This document shows positions 35,979 to 45,702 of a stretch of 64,000 nt of DNA, piece after piece (positions within the stretch are counted from its first letter, which is position 1; every line of letters starts with the position of its first letter). The notes under the pieces are model-generated. The model was not told the origin of the DNA. It saw only the letters and a program-made list of their open reading frames with translations, and did not search any database. The position numbers were made by a program, and so were the translations under genes. The stretch is from Novosphingobium subterraneum. Lineage in GTDB: Bacteria; Pseudomonadota; Alphaproteobacteria; Sphingomonadales; Sphingomonadaceae. The stretch spans positions 62,001 to 126,000 of the forward strand of contig NZ_JRVC01000005.1 in assembly GCF_000807925.1 (NCBI RefSeq), written 5' to 3'.

Positions 35979-36559
35979 GGCTTGGCCCGGCTGCCCGGCT
36001 TGACCGCTTCGGTCGCGGCCAGTTCGGGCGGCAGTTCATCGGGCGCATAAGTCGGAAAGTTCAGCGCGACGAGCGGGAAGAACGGAACGCCGAGGTCGAC
36101 GCTACCGGCCGATCGGTCGACGAGCGCCGCCGCCGCGATGACCTGGCCGCCGGCTTCCTCGATGGCCTTGATGGCCTCGCGGCTGGAAAGGCCGGTCGTC
36201 ACCACGTCCTCGACCATCAGCACCTTCTCACCCTGGTTCAGCGAGAAGCCACGGCGCAACTGGAACGTCCCGGTCGGACGCTCGACGAACATAGCCTCGA
36301 CACCCAGCGCGCGTCCCATTTCATGCCCGATGATTACGCCGCCCATGGCCGGCGACACCACCTTCTGGATCTGCTGGCGCAATTCGCGCGGAATCTTCTG
36401 AGCGGTTGCCGCAGCTAGACGCGAGGCGCGCATCGGGTCCATCAGGACACGGGCGCATTGCAGGTAGTGCGCGCTGTGACGCCCTGAGGAGAGCAGGAAG
36501 TGCCCTTCGAGCAACGCCTGGCTGGCACGGAATTCGGAAAGGATGTCGTCTTCGAGCAT
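35975..36559 (-). CDS. pyrE: Orotate phosphoribosyltransferase
   Basis: A 194-residue enzyme of pyrimidine synthesis. The PRPP loop [16 protein letters not shown] and [15 protein letters not shown] are intact. I chose ATG 36559; the frame stays open upstream but unlike the family. It leads the pyrE-pdxJ-acpS-lepB-perM-DUF3089-ruvX operon and diverges from coxB across 269 bp. Confidence 0.94.
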   Translation of the reverse strand: MLEDDILSEFRASQALLEGHFLLSSGRHSAHYLQCARVLMDPMRASRLAAATAQKIPRELRQQIQKVVSPAMGGVIIGHEMGRALGVEAMFVERPTGTFQLRRGFSLNQGEKVLMVEDVVTTGLSSREAIKAIEEAGGQVIAAAALVDRSAGSVDLGVPFFPLVALNFPTYAPDELPPELAATEAVKPGSRAKP

Positions 36560-36705
36560 CGGTCTGCCTGGAATATTGCCGCAACGCCCCGCAAATGGCC
36601 CCTGCCTGCGCCGGGAGCAACCCTTTTCGAACAGCGTTGTGACGGACTGTTTCGGCATTGCCCGAATGGCCATGAGAGCCCCATGAAAAATATGCGTTCT
36701 GCCGC

Positions 36706-36734
36706 TTGAGGCTTGGGACAGCTACGCGTATAGG
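36706..36734 (+). promoter_or_regulatory. Housekeeping promoter of the coxB operon
   Basis: TTGAGG (36706-36711), an exact 17-bp spacer and TATAGG (36729-36734). The string GCGTATAGGC around the -10 recurs at the ctaB promoter. Confidence 0.65.
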
Positions 36735-36756
36735 CCGCTCCAATCGAGGGACTTAG

Positions 36757-36778
36757 AGGAGGTGCGCAAGTGCCTCCT
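36757..36778 (+). promoter_or_regulatory. Hairpin with Shine-Dalgarno in its stem, coxB leader
   Basis: AGGAGG (36757-36762) pairs exactly with CCTCCT (36773-36778) around a 10-nt loop. The stem holds a perfect ribosome site, and an in-frame ATG (36781) follows. It may control coxB translation, or it may be incidental if ATG 36829 is the real start. Confidence 0.4.
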
Positions 36779-36828
36779 TGATGCAGCGCAACAAGCGCGC
36801 AAACAGGGAAAAAGCGGAAACTTTGACG

Positions 36829-37827
36829 ATGAGTCTTGCCGATACCGCCCGTTCCATGGGCAAAGCTTTCCGGACCTTTGGCGTCGCTGCCGCGCTGACT
36901 TTCGGGACCCAGGCCATGGCTGCAGCACCTGCTGCGCCGGTTGCAACCGAAGCTGCAGCTCCGGTTGCCGCTGCGCCGGCTGCGGCCGCCAGCGACTCGG
37001 CTGCGCCTGCAGTTGCCGCCGAAGCCGCACCGGTTGACAAGGGCTACTACACTCCCATGAAGCCGACTGCCGGCAAGGGCCAGCCGGTCGACAAGGGATG
37101 GACCTTCCAGGACCAGTATTCGCCGATCGGCGAGGAAGGCCTCTGGATGCACGACGTGATCCTCATGCCGATCATCGTTGCTATCTCTATCCTCGTGCTG
37201 GTGCTGCTGCTGGTCGTCATGGCCAAGTTCAACAAGCGCGCCAACCCGGTCGCTTCGAAGACCAGCCACAACACGCTGATCGAAGTGATCTGGACGCTGG
37301 TTCCGGTTCTCATCCTGGTCGTGATCGCGGTTCCGTCCATCCGCCTTCTTGCTCACCAGTACGATCCCGCCCCTAAGGGTGCGCTGACCGTCAAGGTCAC
37401 CGGCTATCAGTGGTACTGGGGCTACACTTATCCTGACAACGGAGGTTTCGAAGTCATTTCGAACATGCTGTCGGAAGAAGATGCTCTCAAGGCGGGCGAG
37501 CCTGCGCACCTGGCGGTGGATAACCGCATGGTCGTTCCGGCGGGTGAGCCGATCCGCATCCAGACCATCGGTTCGGACGTGATCCACGCTTTTGCCGTAC
37601 CGTCGCTGTGGTTCAAGCTCGACGCCGTGCCGGGCCGCATCAACGAGAAGGTACTCTTCATCAAGGAGCCGGGCGTTTATTACGGCCAGTGCTCCGAGCT
37701 GTGCGGCGCCCGCCACGGCTATATGCCGATCGCGGTGGAAGCCCTGCCGCGCGACAAGTTCGAGGCTTGGGTGAAGACCCAGCCCGGCGGCACCGTTGGG
37801 GCGGCTCCAGCCGCTCCTGCCGCCTGA
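36829..37827 (+). CDS. coxB: Cytochrome c oxidase subunit II
   Basis: A 332-residue subunit that takes electrons from cytochrome c through the binuclear CuA site. CSELCGARHGYM holds both Cys, the His and the Met of CuA, with another ligand in VIHAFAVPSLWFKLD; WYWGYTYPD is the aromatic electron-entry patch. A signal peptide (AALTFGTQAMA), a ~40-residue Ala/Pro-rich stretch and two membrane helices precede the CuA domain. I chose ATG 36829 at the signal; ATG 36781 with 16 more residues is possible. coxA follows 30 nt later. Confidence 0.94.
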   Translation: MSLADTARSMGKAFRTFGVAAALTFGTQAMAAAPAAPVATEAAAPVAAAPAAAASDSAAPAVAAEAAPVDKGYYTPMKPTAGKGQPVDKGWTFQDQYSPIGEEGLWMHDVILMPIIVAISILVLVLLLVVMAKFNKRANPVASKTSHNTLIEVIWTLVPVLILVVIAVPSIRLLAHQYDPAPKGALTVKVTGYQWYWGYTYPDNGGFEVISNMLSEEDALKAGEPAHLAVDNRMVVPAGEPIRIQTIGSDVIHAFAVPSLWFKLDAVPGRINEKVLFIKEPGVYYGQCSELCGARHGYMPIAVEALPRDKFEAWVKTQPGGTVGAAPAAPAA

Positions 37828-37857
37828 CGCGATGTTCATGCACAAGGTTTGACCGAG

Positions 37858-39549
37858 ATGGCCACCATTCCAGCAAACGAAGGTTTCGATGCGCATCACG
37901 ATGCGCACGACCACGATCATGACCACAAGCCTGGGTTTTTCGCCCGCTGGTTCATGTCTACCAATCACAAGGACATCGGCACGCTCTACCTGATCTTCGC
38001 AATCTTCGCGGGGGTTATCGGTGGTGCCGTATCCGGCATCATGCGTGCCGAACTCGCTGCGCCTGGTATTCAGTACCTTGGGTGGTGGACCGAGTTCCTT
38101 GGAGGCAACGCGGCTGATTTCAACGCCACGCTCCACATGTGGAACGTGCTGATCACCGCCCACGGTCTGATCATGGTGTTCTTTATGGTCATGCCGGCAA
38201 TCATCGGCGGCTTTGGCAACTGGTTCGTTCCGATCATGATCGGTGCGCCGGACATGGCCTTCCCGCGCATGAACAACGTGTCGTTCTGGCTGACTTTCGT
38301 TGGTTTCTGCTCGCTCATGTTCTCGGCATTCATGCCGGGCGGCACGGGCATCGGTGCCGGCACGGGCTGGACGGTCTATGCACCGCTGTCCACCTCGGGT
38401 TCGGTCGGACCGGCCGTCGATTTCGCGATCTTCTCGCTGCACCTTTCGGGCGCGGGTTCGATCCTCGGCGCGATCAATTTCATCACCACGATCTTCAACA
38501 TGCGTGCGCCGGGCATGACCCTGCACAAGATGCCGCTGTTCGTGTGGTCCGTGCTCGTCACCGCGTTCCTGTTGCTGCTGGCGCTGCCGGTTCTGGCCGC
38601 CGCCATCACCATGCTGCTGACCGATCGCAACTTCGGCACGACCTTCTTCGATCCTGCCGGCGGTGGTGATCCGGTTCTCTACCAGCACCTGTTCTGGTTC
38701 TTCGGCCACCCCGAAGTGTACATCATGATTCTGCCGGGCTTCGGCATCATCAGCCAGATCATCTCGACCTTCTCGAAGAAGCCGGTGTTCGGCTACCTGG
38801 GCATGGCCTACGCCATGGTTGCGATCGGCGTCGTCGGCTTCATCGTGTGGGCGCACCACATGTACACCACCGGCCTCGACGTGAACACGAAGATGTACTT
38901 CACCGCCGCGACCATGGTCATTGCAGTGCCGACCGGCATCAAGATCTTCTCGTGGATCGCGACGATGTGGGGCGGCAGCCTCGAGTTCAAGTCCCCGATG
39001 GTCTGGGCGCTGGGCTTCATCTTCCTGTTCACCGTGGGTGGTGTCACCGGCGTGGTGCTGGCCAACGGCGGCGTGGACGACAATCTGCACGACACTTACT
39101 ACGTGGTCGCACACTTCCACTACGTGCTGTCGCTGGGTGCCGTGACCTCGCTCTTCGCCGGGTTCTACTACTGGTTCCCGAAGATGAGCGGCCGCATGCA
39201 CTCCGAGTTCCTGAGCCACCTTCAGTTCTGGGTGTTCTTCGTCGGCGTGAACCTGATCTTCTTCCCGATGCACTTCCTCGGGGTTCAGGGCATGCCGCGT
39301 CGTTATCCGGACTACGCTCTGGCCTACTCATACTGGAACAAGATCGCTTCGATCGGGTACGTCATCATGGCCGTCTCCATCGTGATCTTCTTCATCAACA
39401 TCCTCTACGCATTCCTTGCCGGCAAGAAGGCTGAAGCCAACTACTGGGGTGAAGGTGCGACGACGCTGGAGTGGACTCTGTCCTCGCCCCCGCCGTTCCA
39501 CCAGTTCGAAACCCTGCCGGTGATCGACGACGCCGCTCACGCACACTGA
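37858..39549 (+). CDS. coxA: Cytochrome c oxidase subunit I (aa3-type)
   Basis: A 563-residue 12-helix catalytic subunit with heme a, heme a3 and Cu[18 protein letters not shown] carries a CuB His and the Tyr-His crosslink partner. [10 protein letters not shown] and [10 protein letters not shown] (heme ligands) are intact, and [13 protein letters not shown] is the usual entry. The N-terminus has an unusual His/Asp-rich run ([12 protein letters not shown]). I chose ATG 37858 over the in-frame TTG 9 nt upstream. A strong terminator follows, so ctaB onward is a separate unit. Confidence 0.96.
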   Translation: MATIPANEGFDAHHDAHDHDHDHKPGFFARWFMSTNHKDIGTLYLIFAIFAGVIGGAVSGIMRAELAAPGIQYLGWWTEFLGGNAADFNATLHMWNVLITAHGLIMVFFMVMPAIIGGFGNWFVPIMIGAPDMAFPRMNNVSFWLTFVGFCSLMFSAFMPGGTGIGAGTGWTVYAPLSTSGSVGPAVDFAIFSLHLSGAGSILGAINFITTIFNMRAPGMTLHKMPLFVWSVLVTAFLLLLALPVLAAAITMLLTDRNFGTTFFDPAGGGDPVLYQHLFWFFGHPEVYIMILPGFGIISQIISTFSKKPVFGYLGMAYAMVAIGVVGFIVWAHHMYTTGLDVNTKMYFTAATMVIAVPTGIKIFSWIATMWGGSLEFKSPMVWALGFIFLFTVGGVTGVVLANGGVDDNLHDTYYVVAHFHYVLSLGAVTSLFAGFYYWFPKMSGRMHSEFLSHLQFWVFFVGVNLIFFPMHFLGVQGMPRRYPDYALAYSYWNKIASIGYVIMAVSIVIFFINILYAFLAGKKAEANYWGEGATTLEWTLSSPPPFHQFETLPVIDDAAHAH

Positions 39550-39581
39550 GCTTATCGTCGGCCCAAGGGCTGAAACAGAAA

Positions 39582-39612
39582 GGGCCTCCGGAGCGATCCG
39601 GGGGCCCTTCTC
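39582..39612 (+). terminator. Rho-independent terminator after coxA
   Basis: GGGCCTCCGGA and TCCGGGGGCCC form an 11-bp stem (one G-U) with loop GCGA, followed by TTCTCCT. Confidence 0.8.
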
Positions 39613-39663
39613 CTGTCCGGACCAAGCACAACAAACCTGCCCGAACGCCTCGTCCCGTTTCGC

Positions 39664-39692
39664 TTTCCATGAACGTCAGGTGCGCGTATAGG
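39664..39692 (+). promoter_or_regulatory. Promoter of ctaB, near-leaderless
   Basis: TTTCCA (39664-39669), 17-bp spacer and TATAGG (39687-39692). A start near 39699 would leave only about 5 nt before ATG 39704, and no ribosome site is visible. Confidence 0.5.
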
Positions 39693-39703
39693 CGCGGCCA
39701 ATC

Positions 39704-40630
39704 ATGGATTCTGCAACACCCCTCGGCTCGACCGTAGCCCTGCCCGCGGAGTGGCGCGATTTCTTCGCGCTGACCAAGCCGCGCGTGATGACGCTGGTCA
39801 TCTTCAGCGGCCTGTGCGGCCTTCTAGCCGCGCCCGGCCAGATTCACCCGATCCTCGCCTTCACTGCCATCCTGTGCATCGCCGTCGGTGCTGGCGGCGC
39901 TGCGGCGCTCAACATGTGGTGGGAAGCCGATATCGACGCAGGCATGAAGCGCACGTCAAAGCGGCCGCTGCCGTCAGGCCGCATGGACCCGACCTCGGCG
40001 CGTGACTTCGGTTTTGCGCTGTCGGGAGCGTCCGTGGTGATCATGGGGCTGGGCGTGAACTGGCTTGCGGCAGCCATCCTCGCCTTCTCGATCTTCTACT
40101 ACGCCTGGATCTACACCGTCTGGCTCAAGCCTCGGACGCCGCAGAACATCGTGATCGGTGGCGGGGCAGGGGCGTTCCCGCCGTTGATCGGCTGGGTAGC
40201 GGTGACGGGCAACATCACGCTGATGCCTGTTCTGCTGTTCCTGATCATCTTCATGTGGACGCCGCCTCACTTCTGGGCACTCGCCCTGTTCGTGCAGATC
40301 GATTACGCCAAGGTTGGTATTCCGATGATGCCGGTCGTTGCAGGCGAGAAGTCCACGCGCCGTCAGATTCTGATCTACGCATTGCTGCTTCTGCCCGTCA
40401 CGCTCGCGCCGTGGTGGATCGGCGGAACCGGCTGGGTCTACGGTGTTTCCGCGCTGGTGCTGGGGGTGATCTTCGTGGCGCTCTCGATTCAAGTGGGACT
40501 GCGCAGTTCGGAGCCCGATGACAAGATGAAGCCTGAAAAGCGCCTCTTCGCCTATTCGGTACTCTATCTCTTCGTCCTTTTCGGCATGCTGGCGGGGGAC
40601 CGGCTTGCCACAGTGCAAGGCTGGCAATGA
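39704..40630 (+). CDS. ctaB: Protoheme IX farnesyltransferase
   Basis: A 308-residue UbiA-type prenyltransferase with about 8 helices that converts heme B to heme O, the first step to heme A for the oxidase. [43 protein letters not shown] (the Asp-rich site) and [13 protein letters not shown] are diagnostic. A short overlapping gene follows (ATGATG/TGA). Confidence 0.95.
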   Translation: MDSATPLGSTVALPAEWRDFFALTKPRVMTLVIFSGLCGLLAAPGQIHPILAFTAILCIAVGAGGAAALNMWWEADIDAGMKRTSKRPLPSGRMDPTSARDFGFALSGASVVIMGLGVNWLAAAILAFSIFYYAWIYTVWLKPRTPQNIVIGGGAGAFPPLIGWVAVTGNITLMPVLLFLIIFMWTPPHFWALALFVQIDYAKVGIPMMPVVAGEKSTRRQILIYALLLLPVTLAPWWIGGTGWVYGVSALVLGVIFVALSIQVGLRSSEPDDKMKPEKRLFAYSVLYLFVLFGMLAGDRLATVQGWQ

Positions 40631-40794
40631 TGAACGACCCCAAGCAGAATACGCACCTCGGCAAGGAAGAGACCACGCTCTATCGCGCGCGTCAGCGCAG
40701 CCGCAACAAGGTCCTCGGCATCGTGCTCGGTTCGCTTGCCGTGCTGTTCTTCGCGATCTCGATCGTGAAGATCGCTGCACAAGTGAACCACTGA
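40627..40794 (+). CDS. CoxF-like small single-helix protein
   Basis: A 55-residue protein with one transmembrane helix ([22 protein letters not shown]) after a basic N-terminus ([11 protein letters not shown]). Its start overlaps the ctaB stop by 4 nt, and ctaG follows after 1 nt. Small proteins of this kind sit between ctaB and ctaG in many alphaproteobacteria and are thought to assist oxidase assembly. The direct role is not proven by sequence. Confidence 0.8.
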   Translation: MMNDPKQNTHLGKEETTLYRARQRSRNKVLGIVLGSLAVLFFAISIVKIAAQVNH

Positions 40795-40795
40795 C

Positions 40796-41437
40796 ATGGC
40801 CGGCGCAGTCCTGCCCGACCCGCGCAAGAACCGCAACGTGGGCCTGATGGCTGCGGGTGCAGCCCTTGCCATGCTTGGATTGGGGTATGCTTCGGTTCCG
40901 CTTTACCGCCTGTTCTGTCAGGTGACCGGTTACGGTGGCACCACGCAGCGCGCGGATTCGGAGAAACTGGCCGGCGTAAAGGTCGCCGCCAGGATGATCC
41001 GCGTCCGCTTCGACGCCAACACTGCGCCGGGCATGCCGTGGATGTTCAAGCCGCAGCAGGTGACGCAGGATCTCCGCATCGGTGAACGCAAGATCGCAAC
41101 GTTCGAGGCCCGGAACCTCTCGGGCCGCCCGATCACCGGAACCGCGATATTTAACGTCTCACCCGAGCAGGCTGGCAAGTACTTCAACAAGATCCAGTGC
41201 TTCTGCTTCACCGAACAGAAGCTGATGCCCGGCCAGGATGTGCGCATGCCGGTGATCTACTATGTCGATCCCGCGATTCTCGACGATCCCGGCGCCAGCA
41301 ACATCGAGGAGATCACGTTGAGCTACACGTTCCACGAGACTACCGAAGGTGCGGCGCAGGCGGGCAATTCCGCTGCGAACAAGCCACTTGCCTCATTGAC
41401 AGAAAAGCCTCTGGACCGCGCGCAAGCACGGCGATAA
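40796..41437 (+). CDS. ctaG: Cytochrome c oxidase assembly protein CtaG (Cox11)
   Basis: A 213-residue membrane-anchored copper chaperone that delivers copper to the CuB site of subunit I. The copper motif CFCF in KIQCFCFTEQKLMPGQ is intact, with an N-terminal helix (LMAAGAALAMLGLGYASVPLYRLFCQ). The start is ATG 40796, 1 nt after the CoxF-like gene. Confidence 0.95.
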   Translation: MAGAVLPDPRKNRNVGLMAAGAALAMLGLGYASVPLYRLFCQVTGYGGTTQRADSEKLAGVKVAARMIRVRFDANTAPGMPWMFKPQQVTQDLRIGERKIATFEARNLSGRPITGTAIFNVSPEQAGKYFNKIQCFCFTEQKLMPGQDVRMPVIYYVDPAILDDPGASNIEEITLSYTFHETTEGAAQAGNSAANKPLASLTEKPLDRAQARR

Positions 41438-41519
41438 AGGCCCAGATGAACTGCTCCTGTAGCGTCCTGCTGCGGGCAAGCCATTACGACCAGATTTGAC
41501 TGGGGGAATTGAGGCGATC

Positions 41520-42341
41520 ATGGCCGGCGCAAAGAACCACGATTATCATATCCTTCCGCCCGACGTGTGGCCCTTCGTCGGTGCCATCTCGGCCCTGACC
41601 ATGACCAGCGGTGGCGTGCTCTATATGCACAAGATGGCTGGCGGCACTGCCGTCATGCTGCTTGGCCTGCTGGGCGTCATCGTCACGTTCTTCTCGTGGT
41701 TCGGCAAGATCATCAAGGAAGCGCATGCGGGCGACCATACTCCGGTCGTTCAGCTCCATCAGCGCTACGGCATGATTCTTTTCATCGCTTCCGAAGTGAT
41801 GTTCTTCGTCGGCTGGTTCTGGGCGTTCTTCGACTTTTCGCTGTTCCCGTCGGAATTGGCCGAAGTGGTTGGTGGCCAGTGGCCACCCAAGGCGATCGAA
41901 GCGGTGATGGATCCCTTTGACCTGCCGTTGCTCAACACCCTGATCCTGCTCTGCTCGGGCACCACGCTGACCTGGGCGCACCACGCTCTGATCCATGGTG
42001 ATCGCGAAGGTCTCAAGAAGGGCCTTTGGGCGACGATCCTGCTCGGTCTGCTTTTCTCGGGCATCCAGGCTTATGAATACGCTGGTGCTCCGTTCGCCTT
42101 CGGCACCAACACTTTCGGTTCGTCGTTCTACATGGCGACCGGGTTCCACGGCTTCCACGTGATCGTTGGCACGATCTTCCTGATCGTGTGCCTTATTCGT
42201 GCGTACAAGGGCCATTTCACCCCGCGCCAGCACTTCGGCTTCGAAGCGGCTGCGTGGTATTGGCACTTCGTTGACGTGGTTTGGCTGTTCCTGTTCGTGG
42301 CGATCTACGTCTGGGGCAGCTGGGGTTATCCCACCCACTGA
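41520..42341 (+). CDS. coxC: Cytochrome c oxidase subunit III
   Basis: A 273-residue, 7-helix subunit that stabilises the oxidase and the D proton channel entry. DYHILPPDVWPFVGA, FIASEVMFFVGWFWAFFDFSL and YWHFVDVVWLFLFVAIYVWG are hallmark segments. The start is ATG 41520 after GAGG; the stop overlaps the DUF983 start (TGATG). Confidence 0.96.
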   Translation: MAGAKNHDYHILPPDVWPFVGAISALTMTSGGVLYMHKMAGGTAVMLLGLLGVIVTFFSWFGKIIKEAHAGDHTPVVQLHQRYGMILFIASEVMFFVGWFWAFFDFSLFPSELAEVVGGQWPPKAIEAVMDPFDLPLLNTLILLCSGTTLTWAHHALIHGDREGLKKGLWATILLGLLFSGIQAYEYAGAPFAFGTNTFGSSFYMATGFHGFHVIVGTIFLIVCLIRAYKGHFTPRQHFGFEAAAWYWHFVDVVWLFLFVAIYVWGSWGYPTH

Positions 42342-42712
42342 TGCCCGAAGGCAAAAGCCAGAACACGAAGGGGCAGCCGGGGATCACCCAGGCTGCCCTT
42401 TTCGGTTTATGCCCACGCTGTGGCGCGAAAGGGCTGTGGGCTGGGCTCGGGGCTCTGGCGGAACGGTGCGCTTCATGCGGGCTGGAATTCGAACGACATG
42501 AGCCGCGAGGGCGGGGAATGTATCTCGTGGTCCTCCCCATCACGATCCTGCTGGTCCTTGCTGCGCTCAAGCTGGACGATATTGTCCAGTTGCCGATCTG
42601 GGCGCTGATTGGCCTGTGGGGAACGCTCGTCCCGGCCGTCGTGACCGTCGCCCTGCGCTATGCCAAGGCAACCGTGCTGATGGCGCGACTCGAAAAGGAA
42701 GGTCTTCTTTGA
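42341..42712 (+). CDS. DUF983 zinc-ribbon membrane protein
   Basis: A 123-residue protein with a CPRCG...CASCG zinc ribbon followed by two membrane helices (MYLVVLPITILLVLAAL, LPIWALIGLWGTLVPAVVTVAL). DUF983 genes are regular members of alphaproteobacterial cox clusters. Start overlaps coxC and stop overlaps SURF1, so all three are co-translated. Confidence 0.9.
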   Translation: MPEGKSQNTKGQPGITQAALFGLCPRCGAKGLWAGLGALAERCASCGLEFERHEPRGRGMYLVVLPITILLVLAALKLDDIVQLPIWALIGLWGTLVPAVVTVALRYAKATVLMARLEKEGLL

Positions 42713-43305
42713 TGCGGCGCGTGCCGATTGTCTCTACCGTGATCGTGATCGCTGCTATCCTGACCATGATCGGGCTCGGGGTCTGGCAGCTTGAGCGGCT
42801 GCAGTGGAAGCAGAACCTCATGGCACATTACGTGGCGGCCATGGCAAATCCGGCGGCAGTGCCGTTCCCTTCGGCCGATCCGCAGCAGACAGAAGCCGTT
42901 CTGTTCCGCCGGTCGAGCGTGACTTGCCGCTTCACCTCGGATTGGAACTCCATCGCCGGGCGAAACGGCAAAGATCAGGCAGGTTACGTCCATGTCGTGC
43001 TCTGCGGGATTGATGGGAACAAGACAGCGTATGTCCAGGTAGGCTGGACCCAAGGCCCCCAGCATCCGGAGTGGGAAGGCGGAGAGGTCAGTGGTTTGAT
43101 TGTGCCCTACATGGATGGAAACGCTCGCCTGATAGCCGACCCCGCGGTTTCCGGCTTCGAGGCCAGTGCGAAGCCAAACCCCAGCGACATTCCAAACAAC
43201 CACCTTGCCTATGCGGTGCAATGGTTCTTCTTCGCCGGTGTGGCACAGATCATTTATGCCCTCGCCCTGCGCAAGCGTTGGCGGGAGCGGGGCTCACCGT
43301 CCTGA
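42712..43305 (+). CDS. SURF1 family cytochrome oxidase biogenesis protein
   Basis: A 197-residue protein with two membrane helices flanking a periplasmic loop. GVWQLERLQWKQNLM and the C-terminal NNHLAYAVQWFFFAGVAQIIYALALRKR are family marks. SURF1 helps insert heme a into subunit I. It is shorter than the usual ~230 residues, mainly in the loop. Confidence 0.88.
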   Translation: MRRVPIVSTVIVIAAILTMIGLGVWQLERLQWKQNLMAHYVAAMANPAAVPFPSADPQQTEAVLFRRSSVTCRFTSDWNSIAGRNGKDQAGYVHVVLCGIDGNKTAYVQVGWTQGPQHPEWEGGEVSGLIVPYMDGNARLIADPAVSGFEASAKPNPSDIPNNHLAYAVQWFFFAGVAQIIYALALRKRWRERGSPS

Positions 43306-43364
43306 AAGCAAGGGGCGCCTCAATCCTTGCCCTTTGCGCCCTTGGCCGCTAACCGCGCAAACCC

Positions 43365-44771
43365 ATGAAGTACGTCAGCACCCGGGGGCAGGCACCCTCG
43401 CTCGATTTCCAGGGCGTCACGCTCGCAGGCCTCGCCTCAGATGGCGGCCTCTACGTGCCCGAGACATGGCCGCAGTTCAGCGCGGACGAGATCGCCGCCA
43501 TGGCCGGTTTGCCCTACGCGAAGCTGGCGCAGACGATCATGCAGCCCTTTGTCGGCGACTGTCTGACGCCGGACCGCCTGCTTGAACTGTGCGAACAGGC
43601 ATATGGCCGTTTCGCCCACGCCGCTGTCGTCCCGCTCAAGCAGCTCGACGAGACGCAGTGGGTGCTCGAACTGTTCCACGGCCCCACGCTCGCGTTCAAG
43701 GACGTCGCGCTGCAGCTGCTCGGCCTGCTGTTCGAGGAGTTCCTTGCGCGCGGCGATGATCACATCACTATCGTCGGCGCGACCTCGGGCGATACCGGCT
43801 CGGCCGCGATCGACGCTGTTGCCGGCCGTGCCAAGGTGGACATTTTCATGCTCCATCCACATGGCCGCGTGTCCGACGTGCAGCGTCGCCAGATGACCAC
43901 GGTCATCGCGCCCAACGTCCACAACATCGCCATCGACGGCAGCTTCGACGACGCTCAGGCGATGGTGAAGCGCATGTTCAACGATGCCGCAATGACCAGC
44001 CGCTTCGGCATCGCAGCGGTGAACTCGATCAACTGGGCACGGTTGATGGCGCAGGTAGTCTACTACTTCTACGCCGCGCTCCAGCTTGGCGCACCACAGC
44101 GCAAGGTTGCGTTCTCGGTTCCGACGGGCAACTTCGGCGATGTCTTTGCAGGGTACGTCGCGGCCAAGATGGGCCTGCCGATCGAGCGCCTCATCGTTGC
44201 AACCAACGTCAACGACATCCTCCACCGCGCGCTGTCCAGCGGCGACTATTCCGCCAGCACCGTCACGCCAACGGCTGCGCCATCGATGGACATCCAGGTG
44301 TCCTCGAACTTCGAACGCCTGCTGTTCGACGGCTGCGGCCGAGACGGCTCTGCGCTTGCCGCGCAGATGAAGCACTTCGAGGCGACCAGGGCGATGCAGC
44401 TGACCAACGCGCAGCGCGAATCGGCAGCTGAATTGGTCACCTCCGAGCGCGCCGATGCCGGGCAGATGGCCAATGCCATGCGCTGGGCCTATGAGGCTTG
44501 CGGCGAAGTGCTCGATCCCCACACGGCAATCGGCCTCCACGCCGCTCGCGTTGCAGAAGGTATCCCCGCGGGCGTGCCGATCGTCACGCTCGCCACTGCC
44601 CATCCCGCCAAGTTCGTCGACGCGGTAGAGCGCGCCACCGGCGTCCGCCCGGGCCTGCCTTCGCGCGTAGGTGACCTGTTCGAGCGCGAGGAGCGCTATG
44701 ATCGCCTTCCCGGCGAGTATGATGCTGTCGCCGCCTACGTCGCCGAGCGCGCCACGCTCAAGCATGGCTGA
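43365..44771 (+). CDS. thrC: Threonine synthase
   Basis: A 468-residue PLP enzyme of the longer bacterial/fungal-type class. The PLP Lys is in FHGPTLAFKDVALQ, with TSGDTGSAA for phosphate and SVPTGNFGDVFAGY for the cofactor pocket. It converts O-phosphohomoserine to threonine. The end overlaps the next gene by 8 nt. Confidence 0.96.
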   Translation: MKYVSTRGQAPSLDFQGVTLAGLASDGGLYVPETWPQFSADEIAAMAGLPYAKLAQTIMQPFVGDCLTPDRLLELCEQAYGRFAHAAVVPLKQLDETQWVLELFHGPTLAFKDVALQLLGLLFEEFLARGDDHITIVGATSGDTGSAAIDAVAGRAKVDIFMLHPHGRVSDVQRRQMTTVIAPNVHNIAIDGSFDDAQAMVKRMFNDAAMTSRFGIAAVNSINWARLMAQVVYYFYAALQLGAPQRKVAFSVPTGNFGDVFAGYVAAKMGLPIERLIVATNVNDILHRALSSGDYSASTVTPTAAPSMDIQVSSNFERLLFDGCGRDGSALAAQMKHFEATRAMQLTNAQRESAAELVTSERADAGQMANAMRWAYEACGEVLDPHTAIGLHAARVAEGIPAGVPIVTLATAHPAKFVDAVERATGVRPGLPSRVGDLFEREERYDRLPGEYDAVAAYVAERATLKHG

Positions 44772-45648
44772 TCTCGATCTCCAGCCGAAGTTGATGGTCG
44801 GCGAGGGCTGGGCGGACTTCGCCCTGCTCGATTCCGGCCACGGTCGGAAGCTGGAGCAATACGGCCCGCACCGGTTCATCCGCCCTGAACCGCAGGCGAT
44901 GTGGACACCGCGCACTTCGGACTGGAGCGCCGACGCCGAGTTCGTCCCAGGTTCCGACGAGGACGGTGGCGGTCGCTGGCAGTTCGATCGCCCGGTCCCG
45001 CGCGAGGGCTGGGAGCTTGGCTGGAACGACGTCCGCTTCACCGCCTCCTGCACCCCGTTCCGGCACCTCGGCTTCTTCCCGGACATGGCTCCGGTGTGGG
45101 ACTGGATGGGCGAGCGTCTTGCCGGCAAGCCTGACGCGCAGACTTTGAACCTGTTCGGCTACACCGGCGTCGGCACGCTGGCGCTGTCCGATTACGGTCC
45201 GGTCACCCACGTCGACGCCTCGAAGAAGTCTGTCGCCCAGGCCCGCGCCAATGCACAATTGTCAGGCATGGCCGAACGCCCGGTCCGCTGGATCATTGAT
45301 GACGCTGCCAAGTTCACCGCCCGCGAAGTCCGCCGCGGTCGCCGCTACGATGGCATCATCCTCGATCCACCGAAGTTCGGCCGTGGCCCTGATGGCGAAG
45401 TCTGGCGTCTTGAGGAGAGCCTTCCCGGCCTGATTGCCGATTGCGCGCAACTGCTTGACGCCGACAGCCGCTTCCTGTTCCTCACCGTCTATGCTGTCCG
45501 TATGTCCTCCCTCGCCATTGCCGGGCTTCTGGCAGAGGCCCTGAAGGACCTGCCCGGCACGATCGAGCACGGCGACCTCTGCATCCGCGAACAGGGTGGG
45601 GGCGGACGTCACTTGCCCACGGCCATCTTCGCCCGCTGGAAAAGCTGA
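44764..45648 (+). CDS. Class I SAM-dependent methyltransferase, RlmI-like
   Basis: A 294-residue methyltransferase. LNLFGYTGVGTLALS is the SAM motif, DASKKSVAQARANAQ follows, and ILDPPKFGRG is the catalytic-type DPPK motif of rRNA m5C-type enzymes. A PUA domain is not present. The start overlaps the thrC stop by 8 nt. Confidence 0.85.
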   Translation: MADLDLQPKLMVGEGWADFALLDSGHGRKLEQYGPHRFIRPEPQAMWTPRTSDWSADAEFVPGSDEDGGGRWQFDRPVPREGWELGWNDVRFTASCTPFRHLGFFPDMAPVWDWMGERLAGKPDAQTLNLFGYTGVGTLALSDYGPVTHVDASKKSVAQARANAQLSGMAERPVRWIIDDAAKFTAREVRRGRRYDGIILDPPKFGRGPDGEVWRLEESLPGLIADCAQLLDADSRFLFLTVYAVRMSSLAIAGLLAEALKDLPGTIEHGDLCIREQGGGGRHLPTAIFARWKS

Positions 45649-45702
45649 ATCCCACCCGGTGCGATGGACTTGAGGTCGCGCCGGTGCCAAAGAGCTCATC
45701 CC

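Noticed and set aside
36442..39273. A 943-codon open frame antisense to pyrE, coxB and coxA
   Set aside because: It lies opposite conserved genes with strong family motifs. Its protein is His/Arg/Asp-rich low complexity, as expected from GC-rich antisense frames.
43437..45128. A 563-codon antisense frame over thrC and the methyltransferase
   Set aside because: Both plus-strand genes are well supported; the antisense product is compositionally biased.
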